Assembly (NCBI RefSeq): GCF_932526225.1
Contig: NC_064046.1
Location: 12,569,208-12,633,207, forward strand
Direction of reading: 5' to 3'
DNA length: 64,000 nucleotides
Source of the DNA: Nematostella vectensis
Taxonomy: Eukaryota; Cnidaria; Anthozoa; Actiniaria; Edwardsiidae
The notes below the pieces were generated by a model. That model was given only the letters and a program-made list of their open reading frames with translations. It ran no database searches and was not told where the DNA came from. Shown here in pieces: positions 34,863 to 54,643 of the stretch. Each line of letters opens with the position of its first letter. Position 1 is the stretch's first letter. The translations under genes and the position numbers were made by a program.

Positions 34863-36235
34863 AGATGCTTTCCTGGGGGAGCCCCCCACCCTACCTGCCC
34901 TTTATCAAGCCGTGATCATCTTTATGTTTCACACCTACTCCTCCCCCCCTACAAAAGTAACCCTCATTGTCGCGCGGGTTCATAGGGCCTGGGTCTGAAT
35001 CAATACATTTACCCTATTCTCTTAGTGTTCCACTCCTTCGAGAAATCCTTCCCTTGAAGACTCGCTTGTATACGTCTTTATGCAGACACTTACAAACTAA
35101 TTCCACTCATTTCAGCGTGACGTTATTTAAGAGCTTATTTTAGCCATTTTCAAAGAGTCATTTTTCAATGTACAGGGCATGTTGCTCGCCCAAACCATAG
35201 TTTATATTAACTATTAACATTCTCAAACGATGTTACTTTTGTTAACTTTTTTATAGAAGATACTTTTGAAGCTACCCTTAAGCGACCGCGGTTAGCATTT
35301 CTATAGCTATATTTAGCTCTTTTAGACTCAAAAGATCGTACTCTTATTTAGAGGTAATAATTTGGTCTGAGGTGGAAATTGGAATAGGGAAAAGTTGATG
35401 ACGAAACATTTCCAGGCGAAAATCTACGTACGGCTTTGTTATTGAAAAAAAGGTACTCTTAATTTAAATAACTACATGCCTGCCCCGTGTTTGGAGTTCG
35501 AGATAAACCAAGGAAACGATACACAAATCTTTTGAACAGAGAACATCGAGAGTAATACACAAATCTATTGAGAATAAAGCCATAGAAAATAGTTAACATG
35601 ACATGGTGTATACAGATTTAACACTAAAAAACAAATACCACTTTAAAACACAACTAAGTGTCAGTAAAATGTGTACTTATTTATGTACTTACATGAGGTA
35701 CTGTACTTAAGCGCTCTATCCTTTCGGTGCATTTTCTTTGTAGTTTTATTATGCTGTAATGCCCATAAGGAGTTCTATGTAAGTTACTGATGTCATAACA
35801 ACCATGGGAAAATATGGGAATGTTAGACCTGGACAAAGGCTAAACAAACGGCCGCTGAGAACATAGAGAACCCTCATGATACATTAATATTACTTGGCAC
35901 GTTGCTAGTCGTATCTCGGGATAGTCAGGTGTAGCCCGACAATTAGGTCCTAAATAGAGTGCTCGGAATCGAGCAATTGTCAATTTCAATAAATTTATTT
36001 TGGCACCTTTTCAATTATATTTCTATTTACAAAAAAAAATCTCTATCATCGTACTTTAGCGATGTCTTTATATAGTTCTCATTACAAAGCACTTTCCCTT
36101 GTTATTGTTGCTTCCCAAACAAATTGAGCTATTTCTTTTTTGGTTGCACTCTCCTGTTTCAAACTGATCACCTTCAAAAATGACATGGCATGAGGCATCG
36201 ATTTTAGATTCTGTTTTGTTGCGGATTGAAACCCT
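34863..36235. other. Intergenic, no gene seen
   Basis: AT-rich sequence with no splice-supported frame, no RNA gene signature and no clear tandem array. The following block (36236-36766) is a retrotransposon fragment. Confidence 0.5.
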
Positions 36236-36766
36236 CTACATTTGTTCCCTCAATTTGCTATATGGAGGGCATTTTATCATGAAGTGTTCCTCGTCCTCGA
36301 CTTCGACCAAGCATATTGGGCACATTCTTTGTTCAGGGGGAGTGTACGGTTTTGTATGACGTCCTGTTTCGATAGCTAGTTTGTGGTTGCTTAGTCTAAG
36401 CTTTGTTAGCGCAATTCTGTGATTAACATTTTTAACTTGTGAGAGATAATCTTCGTAATTGTGAACGCTTTCAAATTTCCTTAATGTTCTCAATTTGTTT
36501 TTATGTCGAGGGTCTTTCCTTTCATCGTTATAAATTTCATTGATCCAGATTTGTCGTTCTACATCTGTCAGTCTCTGTCTTATGAGATTTATTGGTATTT
36601 CTGCGTCGAGTGGGTTGGACCATATTTCTCCTAAGCCGGCGTGATTTAAAATATGTTTAATTTTGTTTGTCCAGAATTCTTTCTTTTCACGTCCTAACGT
36701 GTCGCGCAACGCTACATTGGCAAGTTTATTTTGATCTGAATTTCTTAAAGCCCCCCAATATTTCAA
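36236..36766 (-). mobile_element. LINE-derived ORF fragment with zinc-knuckle-like end
   Basis: 176-codon minus-strand frame. Its second half reads NHRIALTKLRLSNHKLAIET, then GRHTKPYTPPEQRMCPIC, then EDEEHFMIKCPPYSKLR. This RIALTKLRLSNH...CPxC...EDEEHFxxxCP pattern is typical of the region downstream of reverse transcriptase in anthozoan non-LTR elements (zf-RVT-like CxxC...H...C). The upstream reverse transcriptase is absent, so the copy is 5'-truncated. Confidence 0.75.
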
Positions 36767-38667
36767 TGCTCTACATTTGGCCTGGGTTCGCAGTGGAAAT
36801 CATGTCGGACGCCTAGTTGTTTTTGAGGGGGGGGGGGGATACTAACACAGTATTAATTTTGATGTTATAAAAAACGCACTTTATTTTAAAAATCTAACGC
36901 GATTTTTAATTAAATTGATGAACTTTGTTGCATTTCCGTGTTAGCAAAGTTTGAATGTGTAAACTTTCGCGTGTATTTTACTAGAGACCAGGTCACATAC
37001 ATTGAACTAAATGTAAAACTTTAAGTGTTTTGTAATTGAATTGTATCTATGTTCCTTATGTTGAATTGAGTCTATTGAGTCTATGATTCAAGCCGACAAC
37101 CAAAGTCTCTAATGAGATATTTAAAAAGCTGTTTGATTGCAAAATCGTTGTATAAGGTGTCATTGGATGAAAACGGGGATATTAAATCAAGCTTTACTAA
37201 ACCAAACACAATTTTATTAAAATTTGGCTTTCTTTATTTATTCCATTTTATTCATATTTTATTTATCTATTCCATTTTGTTCAACCCTCTTTATGGTTGT
37301 TTGGCATAAGGCACGAGGCCTCTTTAAACTCCTGACTCGGTAACCAGTTGAACTCGCTGCATGGATGTGCTGTAGTAGTTAGGCATAGTAGGTAGTAATC
37401 CCTCAAGCGACATTCGAAGGGCTGGTCCGAAATCCGCGCCCAAATTGTCGACAGATCCGTGATCCGCCGTATTTCCAAAATCCGCCAATCCGCTGAAATA
37501 ATCATCGAAATCCGTAATCCGTGAGCATTTCGGGGCCGAATCCTCCGATCCGCGAACCTATTCACCCCCTCCCCCCCCCCCCCCCTGTAATAGTGTACTT
37601 CCGTCCGCTGCACATCCGGTAGGCAGCGGTTGTTATTGTTAGCTAGCATGCGCCCTCGCGCTGGTTAGATTTGCTTACTTGTTGCCGCCATTATTATTAT
37701 ATGTTGGGAATGCCTCGTTAAGTTAATAAAAGCCTTCAATCAGAGGCTACTACAGGCCCCAAGTTTCCTCTCCCATAACGTCCAGTGTGAGGGTATGTGT
37801 GGATCTGTGAGAGAGAAAATAAAGATTCTTTAGGCTTGAAACTACAGCTATTAGGAAGCCTGCAGATGAGAATTCTGCTGTGCAAAATAGATCTAAACAT
37901 ATCTGGACAAACAAACAGGATAGGGGCACAAAAAAGGAATAAAAGAGGAATACGCCGAAAGAAAAAATTAAAACAAACACACCACCATTGTCGTTTCTGG
38001 TCGCCGACCGCGTCCAGAATTTGTGCAACTTTTTATCAATTTCTTAATTTAGTCTTTCTGTGTAAAACCTCTAGAATCATGCGAGCTTTAAGATTTGTGC
38101 TCGTCGATAACAAGAAATGGCAAATATAGACGTCTGATCACACCATACTTTAAAAGACGTGCTTTGAGGTGCTCAAGAAATTATTACAGATACACTCAAC
38201 TAACAATGGCACAATAGTGCCTTGGTTGGAGGAATAAATTTTCTTCGCGCGAAAAGTGTTGTTGAATTACAGGGTGAGTAAAATTGCCTTGGCTGAACAA
38301 CGGAATACAACGGGGAGCAAAGCAAGGTAAAGCAAGGAATATGGACTTGATCGAACAACGGAGAACGGGGGAAGCAAAGGGAAGCAAGGTTAAGCAAGGA
38401 ATATGGACTTGACCGAACAACGGAGAACAGGGTGAGCAAAGAAGAGTAGGAATAACATATACCGAGTGCAATATTATTTGAAATATCGGGCTGTTCGCTT
38501 AATTGAAGTCCAACTGTTATTTTGGGGTCTTTATTCCTCGGGTGTTCACTTTAGTGAGGTTTAACCAACCTCGTAACCAGGGCCCTCTTCCTTTCCTGTC
38601 ATTTGAGTCGGCCGCCCTTGAGGTTGAGGTTTAAAACTATAGTACCTGTGGGTCGGTGTTATCATCT
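36767..38667. other. Repeat-rich intergenic stretch
   Basis: A G-run at 36828-36838. At 37420-37560 a degenerate run of 'gatccg'/'aatccg' words (tccgaaatccgcgcc, atccgtgatccgccg, atccgccaatccgc) followed by a C-run. At 38280-38440 about two and a half copies of a ~69-bp unit (aatatggacttgatcgaaca + acggagaacgg + gcaaag...gcaagg). No supported gene. Confidence 0.6.
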
Positions 38668-39923
38668 TCAACGCCCTGGATATAACACAAGCTCTTTGCC
38701 ACTTGATGTGTAAAGTGACTGAAATCCTGCGAATGAAAAAAGAAAGAAGAAAATAAACATTTAAAAAGTAATCCCTATTAAAACACAAATTAGTGGGAAT
38801 CTTTCAAATTCTAAGGTATAATAGGGAAAAATACAAAGGATGTATCAAATGCTAAAAACCTGAGGGTTGTACACAATCTGTATAAAGACCAAATAAAAAA
38901 AGTATGTATGTAGTATGTATGGAGAGGGGAGATGGGGTAACAACTGGTCTGCGTCAGTTTAGCTCTCAAGTTTTTTTTCAACATTTTTTACTCATGAGTC
39001 TGTGTTTCAGGGGGGTGGGGTGGGGCACGGGAGGCACGTTTCCCCCCAATATTTTTTTAAAAAATGAAAGGAAATGACCAGTAGGGGCGTGGCTGTGCCT
39101 CCTAATTTTTAATTAATGTTTCTGCATCCTGCCCCCCTCCCCCTCCCCACCCACCCACCCGGGCCTGTGTTTAAAGGTTTTACGGTTTTACGAACATGGA
39201 ACCAGGTTCAGTCAGAAAATTGTATCGTAAAAGCTATTACAGATTAAAAAAAAAGATGACAGTCAGGCACGAAGGCAGATTACCTTATTGGTACCCTTTT
39301 AACGCTTTTATATTGGTGTTAATCCAATAAATTTAAAATCATAAGCCATTCAAATACTACAATACGGCTGACTTTTATTTTTAATATTTGCCCTTAGTAG
39401 GAAGAAGTCGTGTACCAGTTTTGCAGCCATTCCTGTTATATTAGCTGTACGGTTTATAATCAGATTAGAGGTTGTATTTTGTAGAGTGTTCGTACATTTT
39501 AAATTTTGTAGGAATTTCTCTTTTAAGTCTGTAAGTTTCACATTTGACTACGAAATAGAATTCATCTTCTACATCTTTTTACATGTTGGACAAATTCTTC
39601 TTCAGCCTTTGTAAAGGGTCTTGGCTCCCTCTCTCAATTTGCAAATTATGGTTACTTATTCTTAGTTACTTATTCTAAGATATGGCACAGATCTAGGGCG
39701 TGTCAAGTTCCCCCTTTCGGGATTGTACCACCTTCCCCCAGTTTTATCGAGGATCTGCCCCTGTGGTATCCTTACCATTGGTACTTCGTGGAGTTTTGGG
39801 GTCAGCAGAGTGGTTGGTTGATTGCTTCTCGTACAATCTCTCAAGGAAAGGTTCCATTACGGCAAACTCTCCGTCCCAAGGGCCTCCATTGAACTCGATC
39901 ATAAACGCTTCAATGTGGTTGAT
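38668..39923 (-). CDS. Two 3'-terminal exons of an unrecognised gene (tentative)
   Basis: Exon 39923-39776 (acceptor gttcaacag, donor GTAAGG) encodes INHIEAFMIEFNGGPWDGEF, then AVMEPFLERLYEKQSTN and so on. It joins in phase to 38726-38668 (acceptor cattcgcag), giving GFQSLYTSSGKELVLYPGR and a TGA. The first exon looks genuinely coding by composition; I do not recognise the family and found no upstream exon or start. The short last exon is also open in another frame (DFSHFTHQVAKSLCY), so the ending is uncertain. A (ATT)n array lies 45 bp upstream of the first exon's acceptor. Confidence 0.35.
39000..39170. mobile_element. 'GGGCCGTAGCAGG' family copy, degenerate
   Basis: Shares ggcac, cccccaatat, ggaaatgacca, gtaggggcgtggctgtgcct, aatgtttctgcatcctgcc and a final gggcctg with the other copies. 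Inverted termini are eroded. Confidence 0.55.
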
Positions 39924-39967
39924 CTGTTGAACAAAATGCATATTTACTTTCTTTGCATTGTTTTTCC

Positions 39968-40067
<100 letters not shown>

Positions 40068-41636
40068 CAGGGTTGATTTTCCAATCTGACGGATGGATTT
40101 CTTTATTTCTTACTTCTCCTACTTCCTATTTCATATGGAAATTATATGAAAATCAGCTTTTAAGCAGCTCGCACTCAATTGTTTCCAAAACTCCGTCCAA
40201 ATTTAGTATCCCCTCCATTGCGTGTGATCGACCTGATTTCTAATACGCAAACCGCATAACTCAGCTTAGACGCAGTGTCTTATATATGCGGCTAGGTGCT
40301 TCGGTGGTTTTTACCCATGCTTACACGCGGGCTTATCGCGTAGTATCGAAGCCGGTTGACGACAACGTTTTGTCAATCGATTGTATAATCACAAATACTT
40401 TTAGTTTGTAGATCCATAAATGAATATGAGATATTATTAATCGGCGAGGCGTGATGTACGTGCAAATGAAGTAAGAGTTTAGGGGTTTGGTACAAAATCT
40501 AAAAACTGTAGTTGCAAACCACTCCATTTTGTGAATATGAGGTCAGTCCAACTTGATGTCTTTATGACAAGCGGACAACCGAATCGATTCTTTGGAAATA
40601 TCCAAAGTAAGTTAGAAAACGGAACTCGATTTGTTTTGATATGGCCAAGGAATATTTAATATTCATTACGGCACGCTTTTAAGGGACCACTAAACGAGTT
40701 TCAATTTGAACAAATTTTTGAAAACAATTACCCGCGAGAGCATCATTGTCATAACCAACACCAACATTATCAATCAAGTCATCACCATCACTTATCATCA
40801 CCTGATTAGTGCTTAGTTCCATAGTAAGCTTTCCTCCCCCCCCCCCACCCCCATGCGCAAATGAGGGGACTTGCGCTACAAAGCCACGTGACTTTTTCCA
40901 CGGCGAATTCAAGTCGAAATAAACCCCAGAAATGGCTGCGGCCTTCACGCCAGACAAGGAAGAAAATATAAAAAACTTTCAATGGAAATAAGCCCTTTCT
41001 GGCAAAGAAACTTTTTGGCAGATTGGTAAGCGCTGAAAAATTTGCTTTTTGTTTCGTTATTTTGCCGTAAAAACCCTGAGCGCGCGCAAGTTTGTCACCC
41101 AAAAAGTCACGTGATCTCTAAGGGCAAGTCCCCTATTCGACAGTGATGATGATGTAGCTCGGAGTAAGTGTCGCTTCTTGGGTCATATGAATATATCTTT
41201 ACAGCTATCAATTTAGACTCCCCCTCCCTCTTTGAGATGCAGCCCCGCCCATTCATCAGCAATATCATGGCTCATAAACTAGTGATCTTGTAAAGTTCAT
41301 CGAAATCCAAAAATCTAAGAAAAAACTGCATGGCGACCCCACACACCCAACATATATATATATAGACAGATCCAGACACCATATATATGATATTCGCAGC
41401 TCTCATACTTATATTTGGCACAATATTTACCATTAAAAAAACCCTCATTTTTCAATTTGTTTTCCGAGCTGCAATCCCAAGCAAAACTGATGACCCATTT
41501 CGCACAGTCGCAAATTCGGTGCCCCTTTTAGCGCGTATGGGTGCATCGGGTTAACCTCTTGAACCACCTCTTTCCCCCTCCCCCGAACCAATGTTGTAGG
41601 CTTTGGGCTGGACCTCTACTAGTGAAAGGCTCTTAA

Positions 41637-41861
41637 AGCCGCATTGTCACCAGTTTACTTCCGGAGGTCCGACGGAAACGTCAACCGTTGAAATACAAAG
41701 AATCTATTAAAATCCGAGATATATAACAGGCCATCCGTTCTAAATTATCAATCACATCCTCAAAGAAACTTCCAATAAACACACTGCTTTCAATATTTTG
41801 AAATATTTTTCGCGTTTTCCGTTAAAAATCATCGGAGATTGTAACGTGATCGACCGGAAAG
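41637..41861. mobile_element. TTAA-flanked MITE, interrupted copy
   Basis: Starts directly after TTAA (41633-41636) with agccgcattgtcaccagttt acttccgg and matches the 57949-58194 copy in reverse. The match stops at about 41860 (gtaacgtgatcgaccgg), where a GC-rich palindromic element begins. The other terminus is not found, so the second insertion or a deletion removed it. Confidence 0.75.
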
Positions 41862-42049
41862 GGTGATTTAGACCCACGACGCCGGCAAGAGGCGCCGCCT
41901 CGCGCACGTTCGATTGCGCGCGCACGCTTTGTCGGCGTTCCGTCCTGAAAAAGAGGACGTGAAAAAGCATGAAATGCATGCCGCCCTGAAGAAAAGCGTG
42001 CGCACGCAATCGAACGGTGCTCGAGGCGGCGTCTTGGATCTAAATCACC
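41862..42049. mobile_element. GC-rich long-palindrome MITE
   Basis: 188 bp whose halves are inverted copies: ggtgatttagacccacgacg on the left and, reversed, ggtgatttagatccaagacg on the right, continuing through cgttcgattgcgcgcgcacg / cgttcgattgcgtgcgcacg and gcatgaaatgcatg near the centre. It is distinctly more GC-rich than its surroundings. No coding. Confidence 0.75.
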
Positions 42050-43670
42050 TACTGGTACGCCAGGGAGGTGGTGGTGACGCACGTGACTACTACCATTCAC
42101 CAGTTACTTGCGTGTATCTATGCGCGCATTGGTATTTGTTTAAAAACAAACCTCTGACAACTGATGATTTTCCTATTTCCGTTTGAATTTTTATAAGGTG
42201 CGTGAGAACGAAAAGCTCTGAAATTTCCCTGTTGATAAGCTTAAGCAGGGTTATCGATGTCATGTTCAAAGTCACTACAAATGTGTTGAGAACGTTTACC
42301 ATCTAGGAGTGCGCTGTGCTGACCATCGCTCAAGTCAATTATATTTTCAGATAGCGAAGAGAAGTTACTCTGGTCCCTCCGAAGTATAAGGCGTAGGCAT
42401 ATGAACACACAACAACAGATAATAATAGCTAACATGCTGTTTTTACTTCAACAATATACCGATATTGAGTAACATTGCCCTACATCAAGGTAAACTTCTT
42501 TTATGGAGATTCGTAAAATTTAAGGTCAAAAATACCAACAGTGGATTGAAAACATAACTACTAGATAGCAATACAATGCATTCTAGGTTCAAAGAGGGGG
42601 CACACTTAACGAAGCACAGACAAAATGGACTCCAAAGTAAAGGTGGAGCTTGATCATATAAAACGCAAACTCACACTTCCACTCAGATGGCTAACAAGTC
42701 CCCATTACGAATATGTACAACAATTCTACCCATTCTATACTTTCTTTTTGACACGACACGGTCATATTCTGGCTCCTTAGGAGCGGTAGAAATTTTGACA
42801 AAAGACGACTTGTAAAGGGTGGAAATATAGAAATAATATGTAGGCATTCTTGATGGATTGCATTTCACTGTGATTCAATTGGATTATCTTTTGCGTTACC
42901 AAAAGATTCGTCAGTTGGTTAGCTCAAAATCCTTAAGGGATTTGACAACTGAAAAATATTGTACATATAATATTCTCTCGTTTTTATTTTCATTTTTTAA
43001 GGTATGGAATGAGCACATGACACACCATATACATATATTCTAGGTATCTTTCATTAACGAACTTATCGGGAGAGCTTAACCCCATACCAAAACGTCACGC
43101 TTTGTATCACTTGAGGACCCCCGCGTTGATTGAAATGCAACCAAAAAAACTAGATGTACAGCCACAGTGTAAAGTTGAGATACGTCTTGTTTTTTTAAAA
43201 GACCATTAACGTTTCTTCCCAATCAAAAAATGGATTTTTTCGTCTTTTTTCAAAAAATGTGCAAAATATAATTTATATTATACTATATAGATTATACAGT
43301 CAATACATAGATAATATATCTATCTTTATAACAACTTTTTATAACTTGTTTATTAAACTATGGTGCTGTCTATGCAACTTGCAATTCTGTCTTTCTGTTT
43401 TCAACCCAAGAGTTGAATACCATTCTAGAGAAAAACAGAAAAGAAAAAGTGAGCAACAAAAAACAGCCGGGATATCTTAGGGGATAGCACTTTTTAATGT
43501 ACTAAGTATTTAGTGTACCAAGTTTTTAGCGCATCAATTATTTAATGCGCCAGGTTTGTAGTAGAGCAACAAGTATTTAGTGCATCAATTAGTGCGCCAA
43601 GTTTGTAGAGCACCAAGTATTAAGGTAGTCCAACACCTGAACTCTTCGACACGGCCCTGTCTACCTTCTT
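42050..43670. other. Intergenic with two small membrane/secretory-like frames
   Basis: Minus strand 42435-42242: a 64-codon frame starting MLAIIICCCVFICLRLILRR, one strong transmembrane segment followed by a polar tail; it could be a last exon or chance. Plus strand 42687-42815: a 42-codon signal-peptide-like frame (MANKSPLRICTTILPILYFL) just after a TATAAAA at 42657-42663. At 43490-43620 the words 'tttagtgc', 'ccaagt' recur as a loose repeat. None is secure. Confidence 0.3.
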
Positions 43671-51725
<8,055 letters not shown>

Positions 51726-52180
51726 TACACAGCTTTGTCGCACAAGATCGCATGAGGCGCATGCCCAGTACAAGCCGCTGTAGGTCATCTGCGCCCGCGA
51801 TATGATAGAGCCTCGCTCCTGTGTTTGTCGATGTTTCTTTACTAGTGCCCAGACTCTCTCCTCGCGTAGTAAACTCGACTTTTGGATTTGCACATCGATG
51901 GCCTTCCTTTTCTTTTCCTTTGGTGCGCTGTGAGGCAATTTTTAGATATAAGTCTTTCTTCGTTTTCTTTCACCCAAACGTCAAAACCAAGAGACAATAA
52001 AAAATCTCAACTATTTCTTTAACTTTTGCGCTGAAAATGCCATGTTTTTAACGCACTCCACTAAACGTATTCGCCACTCCTACTCACACTTTTATGTTTT
52101 TATGCTGTTGTGAGGAAGATATACGAAAGGCGGTCCCTAAAAACGTCCCCACGAAGTCCCCACGAAGCACGTACACTCAA

Positions 52181-52188
52181 TGACGTCA
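52181..52188. promoter_or_regulatory. CRE-type palindrome TGACGTCA
   Basis: Perfect 8-bp CREB/ATF consensus about 455 bp upstream of the proposed TOX start codon, on a GC-richer background. A second TGACGTCA occurs at 58745-58752 in an SNX16 intron, so chance cannot be excluded. Confidence 0.35.
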
Positions 52189-53204
52189 GAAGCTTTTATG
52201 ATGTCTCGTGTCCCTCGCCCTCTTGTTTTCATTCAAATCTAACTCCCTCTCACTTTATGCTAATTCATTATAATGCATAAGGCTAAGTATATTTATTTTA
52301 TTTCCTGTATTTTCATTATTGTCTTTCAAAGGCATTTATCTATTCACAACGGACCTTTCATAGGGTTTTCTGACCGCAAGCAAAACCCATCTGTCTTCAC
52401 TGTCGAATAAGAAGCGAGATGAAATGGCGAAAAAAGAGGCTTATAGGCTATAAGTTAGAAATAAATAATATTTTTCTTTAATTGGCCCCAAAAAATGACG
52501 CGCACGAGGACGGGAAACAATTGTATTTTCTTTACCATTCGTAAGTTTCAACCTCGTGCAATTATCTCGTCTTCTGTCATCAAAGAATAATGAAATGGTC
52601 TGGTACCTAGTCTATTTGCCATTTATCTGTTTACCGACGGAACTTAATTTTACTCGCTTTTCGTATTTTCAGCGAAAATATTAGTTATTTAGTTCGTCAG
52701 ATAACGTCGCCCCCTCCAACCTCGGCACCTCCCACCCTTGGGGGTAAGGTTTCTTTGAGTTAAAATCACTTGTGCACAGAAATATCTTTGTACTTTTTTC
52801 GGAGTTACTTACCTACCGAGTCACAACTCTATTGGACTATTGCTCCTTGGTTTTTGTGTGTAAATAATGAAAACAATGACTCTAATCCAATATAAACACT
52901 TATACAGGTTAACATGATGACTCTAAAGTAAGTAGAGGCCTTTCTAGCGTGTATATGATATATGACGAGAATACATCAACACAGTATTACTCATAATAGT
53001 CATCAGCAAAGCTTAGAATGTTGACAAATCTAATGTTGACAGCTTGTAGTGCTTAAAGCAAGGCTTTATGACAAATGAAATATATCACATATACTCCCAT
53101 AATATTGCCTATCTGTTATCACAAAGTGATAGAGACAGATGTCCACGCATAGCCGTTAGCAGGCAACGTAAGATTGCCTGCTAACAATTAGAGAATATTG
53201 GGGG

Positions 53205-53310
53205 GGGGGGGCACAGCCACGCCTCTACTGGTCATTTCCATATATATATTTTTTAAATACTGGGGGGGGACATGCCCCCAGTGCCCCACCCTCTGCTAAG
53301 GCCCTGCCAC
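53205..53310. mobile_element. 'GGGCCGTAGCAGG' family copy
   Basis: ggggggggcacagccacgcc, tactggtcatttcc, (ta)n, ggggggg...catgcccccagtgccccacc and ctctgctaaggccctgc: the family pattern in inverse orientation to the 59076 copy. Confidence 0.65.
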
Positions 53311-53754
53311 GAGACATAATCAATTCTGTGTTTGAATGGATTTTCTGGGATATTCTGAGAACAAACGAACTTCTCCCGGGGGATCCCACTATTGCCCCCA
53401 GAACGAGTGAATTCACAAATACACTAATTGCTTGAATAAGCCCCTCTAAATAAACGGCTCGCCCTAAGTGGAAAAATTTACTATGCGCCTATATCCCCGC
53501 CGGCTATAAGTGCCTCTTCGAACGCCTCATCTTGGGACATGAAAAATGTAATAAGCGCCCGGCGTTCGACAAATGCAACATTTTTGGCTAAATTTCTGTT
53601 TGGTGGACCTATCCTAAAGGACTTGCGGTATGAAAGGCGCGACCCGGTCCACGTCGAGTGCGGAGCTCGGCGTTAATATAAAAAAAAGCAGAGTCACAAA
53701 TAAAGTTCAATTAATTTGAAAATTAGGCTGGGGGTATAACATAAAAAAGAGCCG

Positions 53755-53945
53755 TAGCAACAGGCCATGTAAGATGGGGGGGGGGGGGGCACAATACGGA
53801 AACATTTAGAAAATATTGGGGGGGGGGGGGGGCACAGCCACGCATCTACTGGTCATTTCCTTATATATATTTTTAAATATTGGGGGGGGGGGGGGGCATG
53901 CCCCCAGTGCCCAACCCCCTGCTACGGCCCTGCTACGAGACATAA
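53755..53945. mobile_element. 'GGGCCGTAGCAGG' family copy with long G-runs
   Basis: Contains three G-runs of 13-16, cacagccacgcatctactgg, tcatttccttatatata and ends catgcccccagtgcccaacc + ccctgctacggccctgc. Followed directly by tacgagacataataa, as at the end of the 53205 copy (cacgagacataat), so flanking DNA was duplicated or is part of the element. Confidence 0.7.
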
Positions 53946-54643
53946 TAAGAAAACATTGGGGGTGGGGCAAGCCCCGTCACTACGTGCCCCCAGTGCCCCA
54001 CCCATAATGCACGACGCGAGTGCAACTTGACAATTAACCACAATATAAACAGAGCGGTCGATCGGTCAGGACTTGGCTAGAGGAAAGCCAACTAAAAGCT
54101 GCTTGGAATTTGTGCTGTATAGAACATACGTGCATATGATTTCATATCTATCAGGCCGCTCTTTTTTCCTGATTATAGATTTGTTTTCACGCTATGCGCT
54201 TTTCTCCGCATCTGACGAAAAAATCCCCACGAAATCCCATCCAGCAACAAAAAATTAATATCACATGCATAACGCTACTCTTTCCCTACCCCTCCCCCAT
54301 AGTAAAACAAATTATTTTTTCCATATAGTTATGTCTCCTTGAGTCTTCTAAAGTTCTATTAGCAACTATTGCCAGAGTACTTAAGTAGATTCGAAAATAC
54401 AACAGACTAACTTGTGTATCCTCCTTCCATTCTCGTTTTGTGGTTTGTCAAAACTTGGACCATCCCATGCACACCCCCCCCCCCCTCCCCTCCCACAAAG
54501 GTTGAATTCTGTTTGGTCACGCGCTGTTCAAGATGTGACCCGTCTCGGAGAAATGTTTTGATTTCTTTCCTGGTGCAAAATCATCTTCTTTATCTCTGTA
54601 GATATGGCAAAGAAACACTATAACACAATTTAACAGTTAGATT

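Larger units (their letters stand above)
51726..54643. other. Divergent intergenic region between TOX and SNX16 genes
   Basis: The two genes point away from each other, 2.9 kb apart. The sequence just upstream of TOX (51726-52200) is less AT-rich than average. A perfect CRE palindrome lies at 52181-52188. Two copies of the 'GGGCCGTAGCAGG' family occupy 53205-53310 and 53755-53945. A C-run is at 54475-54487. No further gene supported. Confidence 0.5.

Noticed and set aside
43080-43105. Alternative last TOX exon reading RDVLVWG then stop (minus strand)
   Set aside because: It resembles the vertebrate RDVF.AWV tail but needs phase 0, while the preceding exon ends in phase 2, and there is no good acceptor.
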